NCBI GenBank assembly: GCA_947624715.1
Contig: CANQLO010000002.1
Coordinates: 1-64,000, forward strand
Direction of reading: 5' to 3'
DNA length: 64,000 nucleotides
Origin: an uncultured Clostridia bacterium
GTDB taxonomy: Bacteria; Bacillota_A; Clostridia; TANB77; CAG-508
Positions 7,858 through 16,924 of this stretch are shown one piece after another (position 1 is the first letter of the stretch; each line of letters opens with the position of its first letter). The notes beneath the pieces were generated by a model. That model was not told the DNA's origin and ran no database searches. It saw only the letters and a program-made list of their open reading frames with translations. The position numbers were made by a program, and so were the translations under genes.

Positions 7858-10833
7858 TTAGCTTAATTTTTCTATTTCTTTAACATGTCTTAGTAGTGCT
7901 GTATAGTCAGATATTGTTATTATACTGTCATTATCTATCTTTGCTCTTTCCAACTTTTCTCCTGTTAAAAGTTCAACTTCTTTTACATGTCTTAAAATTG
8001 CTAGACAGTCTGATATTGTTACAAATCCATCTCCGTCTACATCACCTTTTTGGTAACTATCAAGTGCTACAAATTGATAATTATGCTTTTCAGCATATTC
8101 TTCAGCAGTTGAATTCTTGTATCCATAAAAAGTTATATCTTTAGGACAATTAACAAATACATAGAAGAATCCATCCATATTTTCTATTTCTGCATTTTTA
8201 TCTCTAAAAGTTACCTTTTTAAGACTAGATAAATTTTTTACACTATTTACACGTATATAATTAACATTATTAAAATCAATTTCTTCTAAATAGGGATTAC
8301 TATCAAATGCATTGGAATTAATGTATGTAACTTTATCTGGTACTTTATATGTTTTATCTTTTTTACCACAAGGATAACTCATTAGTCTACCAACTTTTTC
8401 AGTTAAAACTCCATCTATTGCTTCATATACAGTATTATTGGCATCTACAATATACTTTTCAAAGTTTGTGCAAGCTTTGTCTATTGTAAATAAACAATAT
8501 TTTATTGATGCTGGAATTGTTATTGATACTAATGTTTTATTTTTAAATTCAGGCATTACTTTTGTTACCATTACTCCATTTATTTCTTCTGGAATTACAA
8601 CATTTGCTTCATTGCCTTTGTAATTTGTTATTATAATTGTTCCATCATCATTTTTTTCATATTCCCATATTGCACCTATTGGATCATAGGGAATTACTTG
8701 TATTTGTGCTTTAACAGAAGGAGTATTTACAGAACTTACTGTGATTGTTACAACTGTTGACTCAAGTTTATTTGCCTTTATCACTCCATTTTGTGTTACA
8801 CTTACTAATTCTGGATTTGATGATTCCCATTTTAATAGCTTATCTGCACATCCTTCTGGAGTTAATGTTGCTGTTAATTTTACTTCTTGGTCTGGATATA
8901 CTTTATATGCATTTTGGGTTGTATCTTTTTCTAAACTACTTGGTACACCAATTGTTACTGATGTTGGATTAGTAGTTTTATTAGCATCTGCTGACTCGAA
9001 TACACTTCTATATGTATAATCAGTTGTATTTCCTGTTGACAAATCTTTTAAATTATGAATAGTTATTTCATATACCTGTCCTTGCAATGGGTAAATCGTG
9101 CTATCATACATATCAATTCTATCACTATAAGCAGATAATGAATTTGATTTTAAATTTCTTTTAAACTTTTTATTTGTAGTGCTTAATTCCTCATTAAATT
9201 CCCAAGTTTCATCTGTATTTAAGCACTTAATAGTTGCTGTTGTTGTATCAAGTACCTGATACTTATCAGTAAATTGTGCTGTCCATGTAAACCTTTTATT
9301 GTCTAGTGTTTCTACGAAAGTTATACCATTGCTAGGCCAGCTTTCTAAAAAATTATCTGTACTTTGTGAACCATTAAACTCATTTGTAGCCATTTTTTCA
9401 CTCATTCCAAAACTAAATGTAGAATAATGCTCATTTAATAATTTTTGTCTATGAGTAAAATCTTTAGCAACATCTGTACTATCATCTAAAAATTTTTTTA
9501 TCGCATTTTTCATTTGATTAGCAGTTGTTCCATAGCTTCCCCTAGCGACATTTTCTGCATAACCTCCAGATATTGTACCTCCCATTGCCTTATTATAAAA
9601 CTCATCTGTTACTCCCGGAACATCTTTTTGGAATATATAGTGCGTAATATCTTGTTCTAATTTTAGCCATCTATAAGACATTAAAGTTGCCTTATATTGT
9701 GCAAAGACAGAACCATCTTCATCATGTGTTAATTTTGGAAGTCCTCCTGCTACTCTTATTGCATTTACATAAGCAGTTATACCATTAAGTGCATTTGTTT
9801 TGATTTTTCCACCAACTAAACTTCCTGGTTCAGTATTTGAAACAGGTTTTATCTCATATATTTCACTATCTAAATTTAATAGTCTTTCTGCCTCTTTATA
9901 TTCTTGTCTACCTTGTTCTAGTTTAGTCTTTTCATCTGCTGTAAGCGCTACTTCTTTTGTCGGCTTTAAAAAGTCTTTGGATACAGTTAGCACTACTATC
10001 ATTTTTTTATTAACATCATAATCAAATACTGGTACTTTTTTATCTCCATAATTTTTGTTTATGTTTTTATTAGCACAACTCGCAAGTAAAAGTGGATTCA
10101 TTATGTAAATTGTTCCATTAGAAAATTCAATGTTTTCTTTAGGACTGGTTAGGGAAGACATATATTTTGACTGTATATCTAGTCCCATCATATATTCTCT
10201 AATGCTACTTTCTTGCTCTTTTAATTGCTCATTTATATAAAATATATCCTCATCAAAAACTAATCCTGCATTAGTTCCTAGTTTTGAGCTAAACGCATTA
10301 TACATTGTAATAGCTTGCATTGATAAGCTTTTATTATAAGTTATAGGATCACTAGTATACTTTGCTTTATAGTCACTTATTATTTGTGAGGCTTGTTTAG
10401 ATGTAGCAGACATATTATAATAAATTCCAGCATTTATGTTGTCATCTCCATCAGTAGCAAAACTTCCCATTAATGTAGTAGATGCTCTATATGGATAAGG
10501 CTCTCCATATCCATATTCATTTGTTACATAATTGGGTTCAACAGAGCCATAAGATATAATTTTGCCTTCCTCTGTTGTTTCTATATATAGGTAGTTACTA
10601 TAATTGGTATCTGTATAAAATGTGTAAGCATATCCTCCAAATGCAGATGGCGTTTGTAATTTTGGCTGTCCTAAAACTTTTATTATATCATCTACTGTTG
10701 AGTTTTGCTTTACAGTAATTCTATAATTTCCACTACCTAATGTTATAAGTTCGTCGCTTATAGCTTCAACCTTTGGTATTAGACTAAATAGTAATACAAA
10801 AATAATCAAAATGCTTAAAATTTTTCTTTTCAT
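7858..10833 (-). CDS. Secreted CAP-domain protein with LRR and dockerin
   Basis: A 991-residue exported protein. Signal peptide about 1-24. Residues about 30-110 resemble the CAP-associated N-terminal domain (NSTVDDIIKVLGQPK). A CAP/SCP-like domain follows at roughly 345-520, with YVNAIRVAGGLPKL, HRQKLLN and FSFGMSEKMA; the exact catalytic-type histidines are not certain. Next come a Big_2-like domain (about 675-760, WESSNPELVSVTQNGVIKA), BspA-type leucine-rich repeats (IPASIKY, VPDKVTYINSNAFDSN) and a C-terminal dockerin (929-991) with two calcium loops starting DVDGDGFVTISD and DNDSIITISD. It probably docks onto the cohesin-like wall protein encoded next. The ribosome binding site is unusually far from the start (see separate entry). 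Confidence 0.85.
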   Translation of the reverse strand: MKRKILSILIIFVLLFSLIPKVEAISDELITLGSGNYRITVKQNSTVDDIIKVLGQPKLQTPSAFGGYAYTFYTDTNYSNYLYIETTEEGKIISYGSVEPNYVTNEYGYGEPYPYRASTTLMGSFATDGDDNINAGIYYNMSATSKQASQIISDYKAKYTSDPITYNKSLSMQAITMYNAFSSKLGTNAGLVFDEDIFYINEQLKEQESSIREYMMGLDIQSKYMSSLTSPKENIEFSNGTIYIMNPLLLASCANKNINKNYGDKKVPVFDYDVNKKMIVVLTVSKDFLKPTKEVALTADEKTKLEQGRQEYKEAERLLNLDSEIYEIKPVSNTEPGSLVGGKIKTNALNGITAYVNAIRVAGGLPKLTHDEDGSVFAQYKATLMSYRWLKLEQDITHYIFQKDVPGVTDEFYNKAMGGTISGGYAENVARGSYGTTANQMKNAIKKFLDDSTDVAKDFTHRQKLLNEHYSTFSFGMSEKMATNEFNGSQSTDNFLESWPSNGITFVETLDNKRFTWTAQFTDKYQVLDTTTATIKCLNTDETWEFNEELSTTNKKFKRNLKSNSLSAYSDRIDMYDSTIYPLQGQVYEITIHNLKDLSTGNTTDYTYRSVFESADANKTTNPTSVTIGVPSSLEKDTTQNAYKVYPDQEVKLTATLTPEGCADKLLKWESSNPELVSVTQNGVIKANKLESTVVTITVSSVNTPSVKAQIQVIPYDPIGAIWEYEKNDDGTIIITNYKGNEANVVIPEEINGVMVTKVMPEFKNKTLVSITIPASIKYCLFTIDKACTNFEKYIVDANNTVYEAIDGVLTEKVGRLMSYPCGKKDKTYKVPDKVTYINSNAFDSNPYLEEIDFNNVNYIRVNSVKNLSSLKKVTFRDKNAEIENMDGFFYVFVNCPKDITFYGYKNSTAEEYAEKHNYQFVALDSYQKGDVDGDGFVTISDCLAILRHVKEVELLTGEKLERAKIDNDSIITISDYTALLRHVKEIEKLS
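7861..8049 (-). repeat. Dockerin module, copy 1
   Basis: Coding repeat for the 63-residue dockerin of the CAP protein. Its DNA is about nine-tenths identical by eye to the two copies at 10949-11137 and 13549-13740, although the proteins upstream are unrelated. Confidence 0.85.
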
Positions 10834-10867
10834 TTTTATTTGTATGATTATTTCATACTCTCCTTTT
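10834..10867 (-). promoter_or_regulatory. Ribosome binding site separated from start by a hairpin
   Basis: The only good Shine-Dalgarno (AAGGAGAG, 10865-10858) is about 26 nt from the ATG at 10833, and no other usable start codon lies between them in frame. The gap contains a 6-bp hairpin (GTATGA/TCATAC, 10842-10858) that, when folded, would leave about 8 nt to the start. Confidence 0.55.
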
Positions 10868-10876
10868 ATAAATATT

Positions 10877-10898
10877 TAGGTTTTTAAAAGGTTACCTA
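10877..10898 (-). other. Short leader hairpin resembling one at 20075
   Basis: A 5-bp inverted repeat (TAGGT/ACCTA) in the leader of the CAP-protein gene. Over about 45 nt the region looks like the leader of the cyclophilin gene at 20053-20100 (shared TATTTAGG.TTTT and CCTAT..ACCTT). Function unknown. Confidence 0.3.
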
Positions 10899-10945
10899 TA
10901 TACCTTTATTTAACAATTATTCTATGATATAATTTTTTATTTTTA

Positions 10946-13468
10946 TCATTGAAGTAATTCTATTTCCTTTACATGTCTTAATAGTGCTGTATAGTCAGAT
11001 ATTGTTACCATGTCATTATTATCAATTTTTGCTCTTTCTAATTTATCTCCTGTTAGAAGTTCAACTTCCTTTACATGTCTTAAAATTGCTAGGCAGTCCG
11101 ATATTGTTACAAATCCATCTCCGTCTACATCACCTTTTTGAAATACTGGTTTATCGGTTATTTCAAAATTTACTGTTGTAGTTGCTGATTTGTAATTATG
11201 AGTTTCTTCTGATACTGCTTTTACTGTATATTTTCCAATTTCTGTAGGTGTCTGAGTTTTATAATTTGTATCGTCTTCAGACTGTTTTTTAAAGTAATAT
11301 GTTACATTTCCACCAGAAGTATTGTTTAATACTGTAACTTTTGGAGTATCACCAAATTGCACATTTGGGCAACTAATTTTTAAATCGTTTTCTGCTTGTA
11401 AAATATTAAATTTTGCCCATAAATTTCTTGTTCCATAATTTCCATTTTTGGCTATTCTTACTGCAATATGAACATAATATGTTCCTACTTCTGTTGGCGC
11501 CGTTTCAGTTTCTCCCTTTGTTGATTTTTCAGTATTATATGTTATATCAGTCCAACTTGAACCTGCTTTATTTTCAATAAGGACTGGATTTGGTGTTTGT
11601 CCATAAACAATATCTGAAACTTGCATTGATACATCACTTGGTGCTCTACTTATTTTAAAAGATTTTTCTGCTGTTCCAGTATAAGAGCCCTGACCTTTTA
11701 CAACAACGATTGGATTCGAGTTATATGCATTGATATTATTTTCGTAACTTACTGTATAATCAATGTTTTCTTTTAGAATTGTTGCTCCATTAGCAACAAC
11801 TACTTCTGGTCTCTTTTCTGTTCCATCATATGTAAATGTATCAGGCTTTAATACAATCATCCCTGGTACTATTTCATTATCACTCTTTATTATTGCATAC
11901 CTTTCTGTCTTAAAATTATTTTCTGCCCATGTTAAAGCATATGAATTGTCTTTTACATAAAATATAACATTATTACTTCCTGTAAATGCTGATGCTTCAA
12001 TTGTAGATATACTAGAAGGAATTTTTACTCCTTGAAGAGAATTGATTGCAAAGAAAACGGATTCATCTATTGCTGCTTTACATCCTTCTTCTATATCAAC
12101 AAATCTAACATATGATGAAAGAAATACACCATCTCCTATGTTATTTACTGATTTTGGAATATTTATTGATGTAAATCTACAATTTTCAAATGCCTTGTCT
12201 TCTATTGTTTCTACATTTTCTCCTAATTTTATGCTTGTTAGCTTTGTGCAGTTTGAGAATGCATTTTCCTTTATTGTTTTTACTTTATTATCAAGTACCA
12301 CTTCTCCGGACACGCCAGGAGCACATAAAATTACTTCTGTTTTATCTTTATTATATAAAATACCATTTTCAAATGTATAATTATTATTTTCTGAATCAAC
12401 TACAATATTAGTTAAATTATTACAGCCTTTAAAAGCATTAGTACCTATCTCATTTAAATTTTTAGGAAAATTTATTGTAGTTAAATCTTCACAATCTTCA
12501 AATGCACTTTCACCAATTTTTTCTACTGTATCTGGCAAAGTTACCTTTTTTATAATTGCATCACCAACATTGGTTGGATAACTAAATGCATTTTTTCCTA
12601 TTATCTTTGTGTCATATTGGACATCACCATTTAATTTTTTTACTGTACGAGATGCTGGGATATTAACTTCTTCTGCAAATCCATCATATTGGATTAACAT
12701 ACTATCTCCTGTTGAACCATCATATCCCCATCTAAATCCTTCTGGTTCTTCTTCAATAGTATAACTTCTTGGTGCTGGTTCGTCATAAGCTGCTTCAACT
12801 CTATATACTGTACCATCTAACATTGCTGATACATTTCTGTGTCCACTTCCTGCACCTGGCTCGTTTGCAGCATACCTCAAATATGCTCTTATTCCTACCA
12901 TATCGCACATTCTAAGAATCATATTTGATGTAGCAAGACAATCTCCTCCTTCAAGTAGAGGAAAATACCTATAATCTGGTGAGGTATTGTAAGTATATTG
13001 ACAAATATATTTACATATTTGTTCCATTTTTTCTTTTTCAGTCATATTATCCTTTATATTTTCACTTATATATTGTTTTATAATATTATCAATATATTCT
13101 GTTAAATAATCAACAACTTTTACTTTTATTTCAAAAGTTTCATTTCCAACATTAACAGTAACAACACCTTCTGTATTTCCAACTCTTCTAGTTTTTATTA
13201 ACCCATCTTCTGTTACAGAAAGATAAACATCATTGTCAACAGAATAATCTGGAATAATATTTGTTCCTGTTACTTTTATTTGAAATGATGTTTTATAGTT
13301 TTCTGGAATCGTAATTCCATATTGTGCACAATCATCATTGATTGTATATAATGTTACTTCTTGTGCATTTATGCTTACAGCATCTACTTTTTGAGGCATT
13401 ATAATTGTAAAAAGATTAAGTAACATTACACTAACTAAAATAATACTAAGAATTTTCCTTATTTTCAT
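10946..13468 (-). CDS. Secreted transglutaminase-like LRR protein with dockerin
   Basis: An 840-residue exported protein. Signal peptide about 1-30; Ig-like N-terminal region to about 118. A transglutaminase-like domain follows at about 130-235: the cysteine in GGDCLATSNMILRMC, the histidine in GSGHRNVSA and the aspartate in VEAAYDEPAP form the expected Cys-His-Asp order. BspA-type leucine-rich repeats cover about 270-530 (KIGESAFEDCEDLTTINFPKN and similar). Two or three repeated beta domains of the YDG/MBG kind follow (FTYDGTEKRPEVVV, YGQTPNP, FGDTPKV). The dockerin occupies 778-840. Whether it crosslinks, hydrolyses or only binds is open. Normal AAGGAGAGG ribosome binding site. Same transcription unit as its dockerin neighbours. 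Confidence 0.85.
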   Translation of the reverse strand: MKIRKILSIILVSVMLLNLFTIIMPQKVDAVSINAQEVTLYTINDDCAQYGITIPENYKTSFQIKVTGTNIIPDYSVDNDVYLSVTEDGLIKTRRVGNTEGVVTVNVGNETFEIKVKVVDYLTEYIDNIIKQYISENIKDNMTEKEKMEQICKYICQYTYNTSPDYRYFPLLEGGDCLATSNMILRMCDMVGIRAYLRYAANEPGAGSGHRNVSAMLDGTVYRVEAAYDEPAPRSYTIEEEPEGFRWGYDGSTGDSMLIQYDGFAEEVNIPASRTVKKLNGDVQYDTKIIGKNAFSYPTNVGDAIIKKVTLPDTVEKIGESAFEDCEDLTTINFPKNLNEIGTNAFKGCNNLTNIVVDSENNNYTFENGILYNKDKTEVILCAPGVSGEVVLDNKVKTIKENAFSNCTKLTSIKLGENVETIEDKAFENCRFTSINIPKSVNNIGDGVFLSSYVRFVDIEEGCKAAIDESVFFAINSLQGVKIPSSISTIEASAFTGSNNVIFYVKDNSYALTWAENNFKTERYAIIKSDNEIVPGMIVLKPDTFTYDGTEKRPEVVVANGATILKENIDYTVSYENNINAYNSNPIVVVKGQGSYTGTAEKSFKISRAPSDVSMQVSDIVYGQTPNPVLIENKAGSSWTDITYNTEKSTKGETETAPTEVGTYYVHIAVRIAKNGNYGTRNLWAKFNILQAENDLKISCPNVQFGDTPKVTVLNNTSGGNVTYYFKKQSEDDTNYKTQTPTEIGKYTVKAVSEETHNYKSATTTVNFEITDKPVFQKGDVDGDGFVTISDCLAILRHVKEVELLTGDKLERAKIDNNDMVTISDYTALLRHVKEIELLQ
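10949..11137 (-). repeat. Dockerin module, copy 2
   Basis: 63-residue dockerin of the transglutaminase-like protein, differing from copies 1 and 3 at only a few residues. The predicted recognition positions (TISDCLAILRHVKE, TISDYTALLRHVKE) are identical in all three. Confidence 0.85.
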
Positions 13469-13545
13469 TTTTCCTCTCCTTATTTTTATATTTTGATTAA
13501 TATTATTTACAATCTTACTTTTACATTTATAATAATTAAATCAAT

Positions 13546-15903
13546 TTATTGATTTAGTAGTTCTATTTCCTTTACATGTCTTAATAGTGCTGTATAATCA
13601 GATATTGTTACCATATTGTCTTTATCTATTTTGGCTCTTTCTAATTTTTCTCCTGTTAAAGTTTCAACTTCCTTTACATGCCTTAAAATTGCTAAACAGT
13701 CTGATATTGTTACAAATCCATCTCCATCTACATCACCAAATTCGAGGTCAACATCATTTGGATCTATACCTATCATAAATGATGATAACTCATCTGTAGC
13801 AATACTTATATTTCCGTTGCTATCTACTATTTTATTAATTACTACAATTTCTCCATTTGATTTTTTCTGTACTAAACTAATATTTTTTCCTATATAGGCT
13901 TTTCTAAATGTAAATGTTAATTCTTTTTCTCCAAAGCATAGTCCACTATTGGTTGAGATTGAATATGATGGCATTATATATTTATCTGATATTTTAGATT
14001 TCATATCGTTATAATCTTGGTTATCTGCACTTAATGTACTTACACTAAGTTGTGTTGTTGGTTCTCCTATTACTTTTAAAATAGTTCCTGTTCTTGAATC
14101 TGTTAATGTTAATTCTTCTACATATTTACATGTAATACCTCTTTCTTTAGCATAAGATTCAGCATAAGAACTTTGGGTTGTGTATATTGTTGCATAATAA
14201 ACCTTTCCTCCACTGCCAACCCAAGTAGATCCTGTCCATAATATATCTTCTCCAATATTATTTACATTAGATAATATTAAAATTATTTCTAAATTTCTGC
14301 AACTATAAAATGCTGATGCTCCAATTGTTTTCATTGACTTTGGTAGTATAACTTGATAAAGATTTGAAAAATATCTAAATTCATTTTCCGGAATATTAGT
14401 AATTCCTTCTTCTACAACTATTTTCTTTACTGAATCTCTAATTGGTTCCCAGCAATTATCCCCACTTGAATAAGAAAATCCTCCAGTACTTGAAAGTGGT
14501 CCTTTAACTATTGCCTCTGGATCTACTGTAATTTCTCCTTTTCCTGATATTTTAAGAGTTCCATTGCCATCCAAAGACCATGTTGCATTTTCTCCTGCAA
14601 CTCGATACATAGTTTTATTAAATTTTCCGTTGCTTGAATCTATACTATAAAAGTCTACCATATTGGCATTTGATGTATAAAAAACAATTTTATTATTTTT
14701 TAATACCGGTCTACAGTCTGACATTGTTGCATTTGCAGTATATTCGCTTCCTAATTTCTTACCATTTTCATCTATGAATATATAGTGGATTTTACCTGTT
14801 GATAATGTATCATTATCTATCATATCTTGAGATTCGCCATATTCTTCCCAGCAAACCATAAATCGATTATCATTTATCTTAATAATTTCAAGACCTGTAA
14901 AAGATTTTTCATCATCAGTATAATCTGTAAGCCAAACAAGATTTGTTGAAGCTGATTTAAAGTCATTTATTGGTGTTACTGTAAGATATATATTATGTGG
15001 CATATCTGTTGTTTTTACTTTATCATAATTAGCTTGGTCTATAGATGTTCCAATTGTAAGTATATTGTTGTTTGAAATTGCCATTCCGTCGACACTTGCA
15101 TAACATGGTAAAGCCCATGCAGAATCTCTACTTCCACCATAGTTTAATACAGGAATTGATGATTTTGCTAAACTATTTTTATCATATCTACTTAACTGTG
15201 TATATCTACTTCCTTCACTTTGTTCTAAAACATACATATATTGATCTTTGTAATCTATGTATTGAGCAAATGAATGCCATAAATCTGCATCTACTATTTT
15301 TCCTGTCATGGCACTTTCATCTACTTCTATCATTAGAAAACCTTGATGTCCTTGATTAAAGTCTGGGTCAACATATCCCTCATGTCCTGTAACAATATAA
15401 AGCTTTCCATTTACTTCTGCCATTTCAACACATCCTGCATCAAATGGATATCTTATTTGTTTACCAAATGCATTTCCATCACCTATTATTTTAGCCTCTC
15501 CTTGCTTTACCCAATTAGTATTATATTTAATAACTCTTATGACTTCTGCATTATCATCTTCTTCTGTATTATTTTGTCCCTCTACTAAATAATACGCATT
15601 ACTACTAGCATAAAAGCCACCATAAATGCTTAATTCCATGTTTATTTTACTTTTCTTTGTAATCTTAAAATTATTGTCATAATATTCTACACCAACATTT
15701 TTATTGGTACTATCATAAAATACTCTCATATATCCTGTGCTTAATGGTACTAATGATGAGTATCTTATTGAATATCTTTGAACATTACTGCTAGCAATTG
15801 GAACTAAATCATTACTTTCAATTGCTATATTTTTATTTGGGAATATAAGTAATGTAGATTCAATTATTAAAATAAGAATTAAAAAAATACTTAATTTTTT
15901 CAT
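13546..15903 (-). CDS. Secreted propeller-like LRR protein with dockerin
   Basis: A 785-residue exported protein with a signal peptide at about 1-28. Residues about 40-430 consist of repeated four-stranded-sheet-like segments (KLYIVTGHEGYV, QYMYVLEQSEGS, NNILTIGTSID, NRFMVCWEEYG), suggesting a beta-propeller of unknown ligand. A short BspA-type LRR stretch follows (ITNIPENEFRYFSNLYQVILPKS), then a beta domain, and the dockerin at 722-785. No catalytic motif recognised. It is the first gene of the dockerin set, behind its own promoter, 78 bp ahead of the transglutaminase-like gene. Confidence 0.8.
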   Translation of the reverse strand: MKKLSIFLILILIIESTLLIFPNKNIAIESNDLVPIASSNVQRYSIRYSSLVPLSTGYMRVFYDSTNKNVGVEYYDNNFKITKKSKINMELSIYGGFYASSNAYYLVEGQNNTEEDDNAEVIRVIKYNTNWVKQGEAKIIGDGNAFGKQIRYPFDAGCVEMAEVNGKLYIVTGHEGYVDPDFNQGHQGFLMIEVDESAMTGKIVDADLWHSFAQYIDYKDQYMYVLEQSEGSRYTQLSRYDKNSLAKSSIPVLNYGGSRDSAWALPCYASVDGMAISNNNILTIGTSIDQANYDKVKTTDMPHNIYLTVTPINDFKSASTNLVWLTDYTDDEKSFTGLEIIKINDNRFMVCWEEYGESQDMIDNDTLSTGKIHYIFIDENGKKLGSEYTANATMSDCRPVLKNNKIVFYTSNANMVDFYSIDSSNGKFNKTMYRVAGENATWSLDGNGTLKISGKGEITVDPEAIVKGPLSSTGGFSYSSGDNCWEPIRDSVKKIVVEEGITNIPENEFRYFSNLYQVILPKSMKTIGASAFYSCRNLEIILILSNVNNIGEDILWTGSTWVGSGGKVYYATIYTTQSSYAESYAKERGITCKYVEELTLTDSRTGTILKVIGEPTTQLSVSTLSADNQDYNDMKSKISDKYIMPSYSISTNSGLCFGEKELTFTFRKAYIGKNISLVQKKSNGEIVVINKIVDSNGNISIATDELSSFMIGIDPNDVDLEFGDVDGDGFVTISDCLAILRHVKEVETLTGEKLERAKIDKDNMVTISDYTALLRHVKEIELLNQ
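13549..13740 (-). repeat. Dockerin module, copy 3
   Basis: 64-residue dockerin of the propeller-like protein, same two-loop layout as copies 1 and 2. The sequence match stops abruptly at the module edge. Confidence 0.85.
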
Positions 15904-15940
15904 ATAACTTCTCCTTCAATTACTAAATTTAATTGATGAT

Positions 15941-15969
15941 ATTATATCATTTTTTATTTTATTTGTACA
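15941..15969 (-). promoter_or_regulatory. Promoter of the dockerin gene set
   Basis: On the minus strand TGTACA (15969-15964) and TATAAT (15946-15941) are 17 bp apart, with a TGA just ahead of the -10. It lies between the sortase terminator and the first dockerin gene. Confidence 0.55.
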
Positions 15970-15992
15970 TATTTTAAGATAGTTTTTTATGG

Positions 15993-16016
15993 AAAAAAAC
16001 TGTGGCTTTGCCACAG
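15993..16016 (-). terminator. Terminator after sortase
   Basis: The stem CTGTGGC/GCCACAG (16000-16016) with a 3-nt loop is followed on the minus strand by seven T residues. Confidence 0.88.
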
Positions 16017-16025
16017 GATTTTAAA

Positions 16026-16074
16026 GCTACAACCGAGCCCGCATGCTCCGGTTGCATCGGGAAATGGTTGTAGC
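16026..16074 (-). other. GC-rich structured element in the sortase 3' region
   Basis: A 9-bp outer stem (GCTACAACC/GGTTGTAGC) encloses a second stem (CCCG+ATGC paired with GCAT+CGGG, one bulged G). It is clearly GC-richer than its surroundings and is followed within 10 nt by the intrinsic terminator. It could be part of a 3'-UTR-derived small RNA, a stability element or a remnant of a mobile repeat. I do not recognise a known riboswitch. Confidence 0.45.
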
Positions 16075-16097
16075 GTATAAGTGTTTTTGTATAATAT

Positions 16098-16844
16098 TTA
16101 ATTTATTTCTTGCATAAGTCCGACTACAATGTATCTTGCTCCATCATATTCATATGCACAAGTTGATAATGTTATAATTCTATCATTTTCTTTTACTTCT
16201 ACATTACTTTTAAAATTAGATTTTCTATATAATTCATCTATATCATTTTGACTTATTCCGCTTAATTTGTATATATTTGATTCAACACTTCCTGTAAAAC
16301 CTGAAAATAGTTGTACAACATAATTCTTTTCAGGAGTGAAATAATACATAACTTTATGCTTATCATAATAATCTTGATTTCTGTATTTTTGTAATGTTCC
16401 AAACATAGTTGCATTTTTCATATTATGACCATAAATTATTGTATTGTTATCTTCTATATCAGGGTCATTTCTGTAATCCATAAATAAACTTCCAGCAGTA
16501 TTGTATTCTCCAGTAATTAACCTTCTTAAATAATAATCATTATCATTACTTTGCAAAACTGGATAATTTATTGGTGTATCTTTACAATAAATCCATCCTA
16601 CTATGTCTTTATTTTCTTGTTTTAATTTTTCGAAATCTACTGTAAACGGAATCCTATTTTCGTCATTTTCATCATTTTCTATGTTGTTATTATTTTCAAC
16701 TACAGTAATTGCTTTATCTATTAAATCATTATTAAGTTTCTTATTTTTATTTGCTTCTAAAAAGTATAAAACTACTTTGTATGTTGAAAATACAAATATG
16801 ATTATTAAAATTATTAAAACAATACCTTTTATTATTTTTTTCAT
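16098..16844 (-). CDS. Class B sortase
   Basis: A 248-residue membrane-anchored transpeptidase that cuts LPxTG-like signals and links proteins to peptidoglycan. An N-terminal hydrophobic segment (about 5-28) is followed by the sortase B domain. The catalytic histidine is His140 in IIYGHNM, the cysteine is Cys229 in TLSTC and the arginine is Arg237 in GARYIVVG. Clostridial class B sortases accept SPxTG/PPxTG-type motifs. The RPETG and MPQTG signals in this window are therefore plausible substrates, and it is the only sortase here. It precedes the dockerin genes but is separated from them by a terminator. Confidence 0.93.
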   Translation of the reverse strand: MKKIIKGIVLIILIIIFVFSTYKVVLYFLEANKNKKLNNDLIDKAITVVENNNNIENDENDENRIPFTVDFEKLKQENKDIVGWIYCKDTPINYPVLQSNDNDYYLRRLITGEYNTAGSLFMDYRNDPDIEDNNTIIYGHNMKNATMFGTLQKYRNQDYYDKHKVMYYFTPEKNYVVQLFSGFTGSVESNIYKLSGISQNDIDELYRKSNFKSNVEVKENDRIITLSTCAYEYDGARYIVVGLMQEIN

Positions 16845-16924
16845 TAATACCTCTTGTAATTTAAATTTATTTTATTATCTATGAATTCTTTACTCTATCT
16901 ATATACAATTTGCTTTTGTTTATT

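Noticed and set aside
7896..13778. Similar plus-strand open frames at 7896, 10984 and 13587
   Set aside because: They resemble each other only because they are antisense to the repeated dockerin modules.
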